Shown here: positions 58,203-64,000 of the stretch, piece after piece
Position numbering within the stretch: the stretch's first letter is position 1
How the letters are laid out: each line of letters starts with the position of its first letter
Notes under the pieces: model-generated
Seen by the model: the letters and a program-made list of their open reading frames with translations, nothing else
Database searches by the model: none
Told to the model about the DNA's origin: nothing
Source: Gp1-AA122 sp035631655
GTDB lineage: Bacteria; Acidobacteriota; Terriglobia; Terriglobales; Acidobacteriaceae
Direction of reading: 5' to 3'
Length of the DNA stretch: 64,000 nt
Assembly (NCBI GenBank): GCA_035631655.1
Contig: DASQIH010000002.1
Coordinates: 1 to 64,000, forward strand
Made by a program: the position numbers and the translations under genes

Positions 58203-58982
58203 TTACCCCGCCAGCACTGCCCCTCCGTTCACATTGAATACCTCACCGCTAATGAAGCTGGCATGCTCCGTGCACAGAAAAAGAATTGGACCGGCAATCT
58301 CTTCCGGTTTCCCGACCCGGCCCAGAGGAATGGTATCGAAAATAGCCTTGCGGGTTTTCGCATCCGCGAGCGCCGGTTCGGCCATGTCGGTATGCACCCA
58401 GCCGGGAGCGACACAATTGACGTAAATACCGTCTCGAATCAGCTCGGTCGAGAGTCCTTTGACCATGCTGATGAGCGCCCCTTTGGTCGCTGCGTAATCA
58501 CAGTGAAACGCTTCCCCGCGCTGCCCGGAGGTCGAACTGATGAGTACGATATGACCGGCGGCGCTCCCGCGGCGCTCTTGCTTTTTCATCTGCGCCACGG
58601 AATGCTTGATGAGCCCGAAGACGCCGTCCAGGTTTACAGCAATCGTATTGTGCCACTGCTGCTCTGACATCTTCTCGATCGCTACATCTTCAGCGGGCCA
58701 TACTCCGTGATTGGCCACCAGGATGTCGAGCCGTCCGAACCGTCGCACGGCCGCGGCCACAAGTGCTTGCGCAGTGCCCGGCCCGGTAAGATCGCATTGC
58801 AGGGCCGCACAGTTTTCCCCGCACTCCTTCGCTAGCTGCTCGGCAGCGGTTTTGGCTTTCTGATAGCTGAAAACGACCTGCGCCCCCGCAGCCGTGAACA
58901 TCCGAACCGTGGCCGCGCCAATACCGCGCGAACCGCCGGTAATGAGGGCAACTTTGTTGGCAAGGGAGAGGTTGACGGTCAT
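58203..58982 (-). CDS. SDR-family oxidoreductase
   Basis: The 259-residue protein is a classical SDR: ITGGSRGIGAATVRMF cofactor motif, NHG at the loop, and Ser-Tyr-Lys in LISSTSGQRGEAFHCDYAATKGAL. The ending FISGEVFNVNGGAVLAG resembles FabG-type reductases, but the fit is less clear than for the 4945 gene, so the substrate is open. It is the first gene of the minus-strand group that follows the GGDEF gene, separated by a heptad repeat. Start ATG 58982 lies six bases from that repeat. Confidence 0.85.
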   Translation of the reverse strand: MTVNLSLANKVALITGGSRGIGAATVRMFTAAGAQVVFSYQKAKTAAEQLAKECGENCAALQCDLTGPGTAQALVAAAVRRFGRLDILVANHGVWPAEDVAIEKMSEQQWHNTIAVNLDGVFGLIKHSVAQMKKQERRGSAAGHIVLISSTSGQRGEAFHCDYAATKGALISMVKGLSTELIRDGIYVNCVAPGWVHTDMAEPALADAKTRKAIFDTIPLGRVGKPEEIAGPILFLCTEHASFISGEVFNVNGGAVLAG

Positions 58983-58987
58983 GGAGA

Positions 58988-59052
58988 AACAGTTTCAAGT
59001 TTCTGGGTTCTAGTTTCAAGTGGCGGTTTGAGAAACTTGAAACTAGAAACTA
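58988..59052. repeat. Heptad inverted repeat, AGTTTCA type
   Basis: Arms at about 58988-59021 and 59028-59052, built of AGTTTCT/AGTTTCA units, are inverted. On the minus strand the TAG stop of the GGDEF gene lies within the array: T of one unit and AG of the next. Its last codons (SSSF) therefore come from the repeat. Confidence 0.72.
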
Positions 59053-62000
59053 CTCGACGCCTTTTCCGTCTTCAGTTGGCGAATGAGAAGCCGTACCAGC
59101 ATCCCGTCATAGCGGACGCCGCTCAGATGTTCCAGTTCGGCAAGCGCCTGCTCGTGAGTTTTGGCTGGGGCAAAGGCACGATCGCTGGTCATATTGGCGT
59201 AGGCATCCGCCAGTCCGATGATCCGCGCCCAAAGAGGAATCTGCTCGCCGCGAAGCCCGGACGGATACCCCGATCCATCCAGCGCTTCATGGTGGTGCTC
59301 AATCGCCTTTAGCATGCGCTCGCTGCCCGGTATGGTTCCAATGATTTCCGCGCCCACCCGCGGATGCGCTTTTATCTGGTAAAACTCATCTTCGGTGAGC
59401 GGACCGGTTTTGTTCAGAATCTTCTCCGGAACAAAGATCTTCCCAATGTCGTGCACTCTGGCCGCATAGACCAGGTCTGCCAGTTCCTCCGGTCCCATTC
59501 CCAGTGCGCGCCCGATCACCTCCGAGTAGCGCGAAACCGCGTCGCTATGACCCGAGGCCTGGACCTCGCGGGTCTCGGCGGCCCGGTTCACATTTTCAAC
59601 CGCCTCGCGCAAAACAGGTACGTTACAGTCGTCGCCTCCAGACAGCTTCTTGAGCGTGGTGACTAACTCTTCGAGGTACTCGGGGCCAGTGTGCTCGCGC
59701 TGCAAGAATCCCTCGATATAGCCGGAAATGAGCTGGCGCTGCACCGCCGCGGTTTCGCCTTCGACGTACTCCTCGGCGGTCGAAACCCGGTTACCGCCCG
59801 CATGCTTGGAGACGTACATCCCAGCATCGGCCACCCGAATAATGTCCTCCACCGAGAAACCATGCACCGGGAAGCTGGCGACTCCAAAGCTGCCACTGAT
59901 GTGATGCTCGGCCAGCATTGGGTCGGTCGCGATCCACAAGCGCAGGCGCTCCGCGAGAATCTGCGCTTGTTCCACGCCGGTTTCGGGCATGAGGATGATG
60001 AACTCGTCTCCGCCGTAGCGGGCGACGACGTTCGACTGACGGCACTTCTGTTCGAGCAAGCGCCCAACCCGCGCCAGCACCAGGTCGCCTTCCAGGTGTC
60101 CCAACGTATCGTTTACTTCCTTGAACTTGTCGAGGTCCATCAGCACAACCGAGAACGGCCGCCCTGAACGAGAAGCGCGTTTCCATTCCGAAGTCAGGGC
60201 TTCCCAGAAGAAGCGTCGCGTCTTGATCCCGGTCAGGCCATCCGTGATCGACTGCTGCTGCAGTTTCTGGAACACAAATGAGTTGTGCAGCGCCGTCGCC
60301 AGCAGGTCAGCAAGTGTGTTCAGAATAAGCACGTCTTGCGGCGCAAACGCGCTCTCCCGTTGGCTTTCGACGTTGAGCACGCCGAGCAAGCTCTCACCAT
60401 AGGTGATCGGAATGCACAAGACGGCGCGCGATTCCGGCAACACTCCCAGGAGATGTCCTTCCCCGGCATTCTGTACCAGTGCGGTTTCCCCCGTACGCGC
60501 GACCCGTCCCAGAATCCCGACACCCAGCTGGACCCGTTTCCCCAGCGCCTTCGCGGTCGTACCCGCCTCCGCCTTGATCTCAATATCCTTGGTCACGTAG
60601 TCGAGAATGCCGATGCCGATGTGATCGAACCGGAAGTTCTTCTGGATTTCGCTCACAATCTCGGCCAGCATCTGCTCGGCATCTTCGCTGGAAATTGCCG
60701 TCTTGGAAATGTTATTGAGAAAGGCGAATTGCCGGGCGCGCCGTTGTTCTTCGGCAAAGAGGCGGGCGTTTTCCACTGCCACCGAAACCTGGCCCGCCGC
60801 GGTCTGCATCACGTCCAGGTCGCGCTGTTCGAACAAGAATTCTCGCTCGGTGTTTAGCGCGGCCATCGCGCCGGCCGGTTTGCCACCCCGCAGAATAGGA
60901 GCGCCGCAGAAGCATTTGGCCGGCTTGCCCGGAACGAAACTGACTCCCAGCCGATCGCGCACCTTCTCCAACTCGGAACGGATCAGAAGTGGCTGGCCGG
61001 TGCGAATGATGTGTTCCGTCAAGCCGTTGCTGACTTTGCGGGAGCGCTTGGGCAGCACTGCTCCGTTTTCGATTTCCAGCTCGAAATAGATCTCGTCGCC
61101 TTCCTGGAAAGCGACATAGAAGCTGCTGGTATCGAAAAGTTGCCCGAGTTCCTTCTGAATCGTGCGCAGGATCTCGTCCTGGTCAAGCCGCGAGCTGATG
61201 GCCTGGCCAATCTCGGTCAAAAGCTCGTATTCTTTGGTGCGCCGCTGCGCATCGTGCATGACCACGTAATTCTCGAGCGTCAGGCCGATTTGCAGCGCTA
61301 ACCCGATCAGCAGCCGCAGATTTGACGAGCCAAACATCTTGCGCTCGGCGTGAGGAAACAGGATCACGCCAAAGTTGTGTTCTCTTGTTTGCAAGCTGAC
61401 GGCAGTTAAATTCCGGATATTGTCTTCCGAGAGGACTTTCTTGAACTGTTCAAAACGCACCCCAGGGAACGCGGGTAGCGGTTCCGCCAATTCTGCAAAA
61501 TTGCGGAACGTAATAAACCCGCCACGCCGGTAAGCGAGTTCGGAAATGTACTCTCCGGCACCATGGCTTTGCAGTTTCTCCAGCAGTTCCGGGGAAAACC
61601 CGCGCTGCACCGATGGCAGCACGCTGCGCCACTGCTCGGAAATGTAGATAATGGCGCGCCGTGTCGGTAGAGGCGCCACCAGCCGTTCCAGAATGCTGGC
61701 CATGCTGGGAACCAGTTCTTTGGCGTCCAGCACCCGTCCGGGATCCACGCCCAAGGTGGAAAGTGCCAGCGCGTTTTCCTGCACTGCATTGCGTTCGTTT
61801 TCAAACAACACCATCACCATGGCAATACCCAGCAGCATCTGCGGAATGGGCCCCAGCAAGTGCCCGCTGCCAAAACTTTCAAAAAAGGGATTCCGGAACT
61901 GCCCGAATCCCATCAGCACAGCCCACAGCGCCAGCGAGATAGCCAGCAGGTTGAAAGCAAGGGATCCCTTCTGGTGGGCGTAGCGGTAAAACTGGAATGA

Positions 62001-62429
62001 GGAGTAGAGCAGAATAACGGCGAGGCCCACTTCCAGCGTGAGGTGCGGTTGCACGGCAACATCGGGGCGAAACACCCCGTCTATGATGTGCCTCCACAGG
62101 CTCCACATAGCTAGCGCGGCCCCGCCGGCTGCGACGGCCATGTCATACCAGCGCAGCCGGAATCGCTCTTTCATCAGCCGCGTGGAGATGAAGATACTCA
62201 CCGCCATCACCACCATTAGCAGTGACCCGATAAGGAAGGCCAGCCCGGAAGGACGACGGTAATAGGTCCAAGCGTCAAGGGCGTAGTGAACACAGTAGGC
62301 CCCCCATCCGATTTGCCACGCGCGGAAGTATGGTTGCCGGCTCTGCTCGTACAGGTAAGTGAAGACGAGAAAAAGCAGCAGGGCAACGACGCCTGGAATT
62401 ATGACGACACTGGTCGCGACGCTGTTCAT
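59043..62429 (-). CDS. Membrane sensor with GAF, GGDEF and HD-GYP domains
   Basis: The 1128-residue protein starts with seven membrane helices (residues 5-215), followed by GAF-like sensory regions at about 240-390, 400-560 and 570-715. The GGDEF domain has the active motif YGGDEFIIL near residue 806. The C-terminal HD-GYP domain has HDIGKIFVPEKIL near 992 and HHHEALDGSGYPSGL near 1053, the canonical metal and GYP residues. It may therefore both make and break cyclic di-GMP, with one activity dominant under control of the sensor part. It is divergent from gltX, and the PilZ protein at 54734 is a possible downstream receptor. The start is ATG 62429. Confidence 0.93.
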   Translation of the reverse strand: MNSVATSVVIIPGVVALLLFLVFTYLYEQSRQPYFRAWQIGWGAYCVHYALDAWTYYRRPSGLAFLIGSLLMVVMAVSIFISTRLMKERFRLRWYDMAVAAGGAALAMWSLWRHIIDGVFRPDVAVQPHLTLEVGLAVILLYSSFQFYRYAHQKGSLAFNLLAISLALWAVLMGFGQFRNPFFESFGSGHLLGPIPQMLLGIAMVMVLFENERNAVQENALALSTLGVDPGRVLDAKELVPSMASILERLVAPLPTRRAIIYISEQWRSVLPSVQRGFSPELLEKLQSHGAGEYISELAYRRGGFITFRNFAELAEPLPAFPGVRFEQFKKVLSEDNIRNLTAVSLQTREHNFGVILFPHAERKMFGSSNLRLLIGLALQIGLTLENYVVMHDAQRRTKEYELLTEIGQAISSRLDQDEILRTIQKELGQLFDTSSFYVAFQEGDEIYFELEIENGAVLPKRSRKVSNGLTEHIIRTGQPLLIRSELEKVRDRLGVSFVPGKPAKCFCGAPILRGGKPAGAMAALNTEREFLFEQRDLDVMQTAAGQVSVAVENARLFAEEQRRARQFAFLNNISKTAISSEDAEQMLAEIVSEIQKNFRFDHIGIGILDYVTKDIEIKAEAGTTAKALGKRVQLGVGILGRVARTGETALVQNAGEGHLLGVLPESRAVLCIPITYGESLLGVLNVESQRESAFAPQDVLILNTLADLLATALHNSFVFQKLQQQSITDGLTGIKTRRFFWEALTSEWKRASRSGRPFSVVLMDLDKFKEVNDTLGHLEGDLVLARVGRLLEQKCRQSNVVARYGGDEFIILMPETGVEQAQILAERLRLWIATDPMLAEHHISGSFGVASFPVHGFSVEDIIRVADAGMYVSKHAGGNRVSTAEEYVEGETAAVQRQLISGYIEGFLQREHTGPEYLEELVTTLKKLSGGDDCNVPVLREAVENVNRAAETREVQASGHSDAVSRYSEVIGRALGMGPEELADLVYAARVHDIGKIFVPEKILNKTGPLTEDEFYQIKAHPRVGAEIIGTIPGSERMLKAIEHHHEALDGSGYPSGLRGEQIPLWARIIGLADAYANMTSDRAFAPAKTHEQALAELEHLSGVRYDGMLVRLLIRQLKTEKASSSF

Positions 62430-62722
62430 GGCGCTAGAAACAGCTCTGACTCACTCTGCCGGTTGCCAACAGAAACCGCCTCCCTTGAGTTAGAACAATG
62501 TTTTCACACACCACAAACCAAAACAATAGTGTTTAAGGACAATGGGCCCGCATGGAGCGGGAAACCCAAGATGACGCCGAGGACAAAAGGGACGCCAGCC
62601 TAATTGACGATCAGGTAGCCGTTTCCAGCATGAAAAATCAACGGCTTGCGGTCGTTTCAGCACCACTCTACCTTGACGCTCCTTTTCTCAGACCCGTAAC
62701 ATCGAACGACTGGTTACCACCC
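62430..62722. other. 293-bp divergent intergenic region, no gene seen
   Basis: The gap between the GGDEF/HD-GYP gene and gltX must hold both promoters. It contains A-rich patches (CAAACCAAAACAATAG near 62515) but I saw no convincing -35/-10 pair, hairpin or repeat. Confidence 0.4.
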
Positions 62723-64000
62723 ATGATCGATTCCGTAACTACCCGGTCAGGTGCCGGGCCTTCCTCCGCTCGCAAACCTCGTGTTCGTTTTGCCCCGTCT
62801 CCGACCGGTTTCTTACACGTTGGGAGCGCCCGCACCTTCATCTTTAACTGGCTTTACGCCCGCCACAATGGCGGCACCATGGTTCTCCGCATCGACGATA
62901 CTGACGTCGAGCGCAATACCGAAGCCTCCCTCAGTTCCATCTTCGAAGGCTTGCGCTGGCTGGGGCTCAGCTGGGATGAGGAATACAAGCAATCCGAACG
63001 CCTGGCCATCCACCGCCAAATCGCGGATGCCATCTTCCAAAAGGGGCTCGCCTATCGCGACTTCACTCCCGCCCACGCCGGAGATACGGAGAAATCGGGT
63101 GGCCAGGGAACCTGGCTCTTCAATCCCGGCATGCGTGAGCTCTCCCGCGCCGAGAGCGACCGCCGTGCAGCCGCGGGAGAACCTTTCGCGCTGCGCTTTC
63201 GCGTACCGCGCGAGACCGAGCCGCAAATTCGCTTCGTGGACAGCGTTTACGGCGAGCAATCCAAGTCCACCGCCGACATCGAAGATTTCGCGCTTCTACG
63301 CAGCGACCGCATGCCGACCTATCACCTCGCCTCCTGCGCCGATGATGCCGACCTGGGCATGGACCACATCATCCGAGGCCAGGACCACCTCTCCAACACT
63401 TTTAAACACATCCTGATTTTCGAGGCCGCTGGCGTCACCCCGCCGGAATTCGCGCATCTGCCACTGTTGGTGGCGCCTGACGGCACGAAGCTTTCCAAGC
63501 GCCGCCACGGCCCGGTGGTAAGCGTAACGACCTATCGCGATGCCGGGTTCCTCCCGGAAGCTTTCGTGAATTTCCTGTGCCTGCTGGGTTGGTCCCCGAA
63601 AGATAACCGCGAGAAGATGAGCCGCCAGGAACTGATCGACGCATTCTCCTTGCAAGGAATCAATCGCGCCAATGCAGTCGTCAATTTCAAAGAGCCCGCG
63701 GCTACGCCGGAAGAGACCTTCGATCCCAAGGCAATCTGGCTAAACGCGGAACACATCCGAGCCTTGTCTGTGGATGATCTGGCCGATCGTCTGATGCCGA
63801 TCGTGCGTGAAGCGGGTTTCACGGTAGGGCGCTGCAAGATGCTGCAGATCACGAAGCTGATCCAGGAGCGCATCAAGCTGCTAAGTGACGTGCTTACCGG
63901 CGCCGATTTCTTCTTTGTTGACCAACTTCCGCCCTACGACAACGCGGAGCTAGTCCCGCAAAAGGGCGACGTCGCCATGGCGGAGAAGGTTCTCAAAAAA
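62723..64000 (+). CDS. gltX: Glutamyl-tRNA synthetase, 3' end beyond the window
   Basis: The frame from ATG 62723 is open to the window end and gives 426 residues: RVRFAPSPTGFLHVGSARTFIFNWLYARH (HVGS class I motif), VLRIDDTDVERN, DDADLGMDHIIRGQDHLSNTFKHI and KLSKRRHG in the KMSKS position. It charges tRNA-Glu with glutamate. The editing-type zinc Cys set of some GluRS is not present in the FTPAHAGDTEKSG region. Because the frame runs off the edge, its end and any operon partner are unknown. Homology supports the start at MIDSVTTRSGAG. Confidence 0.95.
   Translation, partial: MIDSVTTRSGAGPSSARKPRVRFAPSPTGFLHVGSARTFIFNWLYARHNGGTMVLRIDDTDVERNTEASLSSIFEGLRWLGLSWDEEYKQSERLAIHRQIADAIFQKGLAYRDFTPAHAGDTEKSGGQGTWLFNPGMRELSRAESDRRAAAGEPFALRFRVPRETEPQIRFVDSVYGEQSKSTADIEDFALLRSDRMPTYHLASCADDADLGMDHIIRGQDHLSNTFKHILIFEAAGVTPPEFAHLPLLVAPDGTKLSKRRHGPVVSVTTYRDAGFLPEAFVNFLCLLGWSPKDNREKMSRQELIDAFSLQGINRANAVVNFKEPAATPEETFDPKAIWLNAEHIRALSVDDLADRLMPIVREAGFTVGRCKMLQITKLIQERIKLLSDVLTGADFFFVDQLPPYDNAELVPQKGDVAMAEKVLKK

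Noticed and set aside
7528..59052. Heptad arrays as CRISPR
   Set aside because: Units are 7 bp, degenerate and without spacers, and no cas gene is present.
62751..63416. Open frame with a Ser/Pro-rich protein at the window end
   Set aside because: It is a shadow of gltX, whose true frame starts at 62723 and stays open to the end.

Overview
The window looks like a chromosomal segment of a GC-rich Gram-negative bacterium, most likely an acidobacterium of the Terriglobia (Koribacter/Acidobacteriales-like). This is inferred from the gene mix: an LpxC outer-membrane pathway, a TonB receptor with an N-terminal carboxypeptidase-regulatory-like domain, long secreted TPR proteins, an OmpA-family protein starting from a poly-Gln/Ala leader, ThyX-like and SelB genes, and especially dense small dispersed repeats in intergenic DNA. 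No rRNA, tRNA, CRISPR array, phage or plasmid module was seen. Nearly all DNA is ordinary housekeeping and accessory chromosome, with genes on both strands in short operons.

Layout. 1-765 is the end of a decayed IS110 transposase. 0.9-7 kb carries a ThyX-like protein, a LolA-like secreted protein, a CPA2 antiporter, fabG with a GNAT gene directly behind it, and a secreted dienelactone hydrolase. 7-16.4 kb carries an XRE regulator with a clear promoter, a MXAN_5187-type protein, purH, a large TPR protein, a dGTPase, a secreted M20 peptidase and an OmpA-like protein. A second IS110 remnant lies at 16.6-17.1 kb. 17-22 kb is a small amine/amino-acid module: APC permease and two FAD amine oxidases, next to ogt. 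22-31 kb has a CDF metal exporter, ATP-dependent DNA ligase, the DUF1385-prfA-prmC cluster (interrupted by an S23 four-helix-bundle element) and a TonB receptor. 31-41.5 kb has purF and purL, selB, trmFO and two MacB-type permeases. 41.7-48.6 kb has der, dinG, the queuosine genes queD-queE-queC and a TPR protein. 48.8-55.9 kb has a PilT-like ATPase, moeA, moaC, a response regulator overlapping mogA, two membrane proteins and a PilZ regulator. 56-64 kb has lpxC, a lipoprotein-sorting-like protein, an SDR, a three-GAF GGDEF/HD-GYP protein and the start of gltX.

The most unusual signal is in the repeats. At least eight intergenic elements, each with a different word, share one architecture: degenerate units with a 7-bp period (for example GGTACTC, GGTCGTT, AGCTATC, GATTGTT, AGTTTCA), usually as two inverted arms able to form a long hairpin. 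Many begin exactly on the last two bases of the upstream stop codon. One pair of 25-bp arms (23/25 complementary) brackets a four-helix-bundle (S23) gene wedged between DUF1385 and prfA, which resembles the layout of 23S rRNA intervening sequences. Other repeat families (TCATCCTGAGCGAAGCGAAGG, GTAGCGCCGGC, CCGCCGAGA nonamers, ACAGCCG/GCCGAGC hairpins) also fill gaps, and copies appear to sit in frame inside purL, moeA, der and possibly dinG.

Pathway links visible here are purine synthesis (purH, purL, purF), the queuosine precursor preQ0 (queD, queE, queC), molybdenum cofactor (moeA, moaC, mogA), translation termination (prfA, prmC) and tRNA modification or selenocysteine decoding (trmFO, selB). 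All calls come from reading the sequence; no database search was run.
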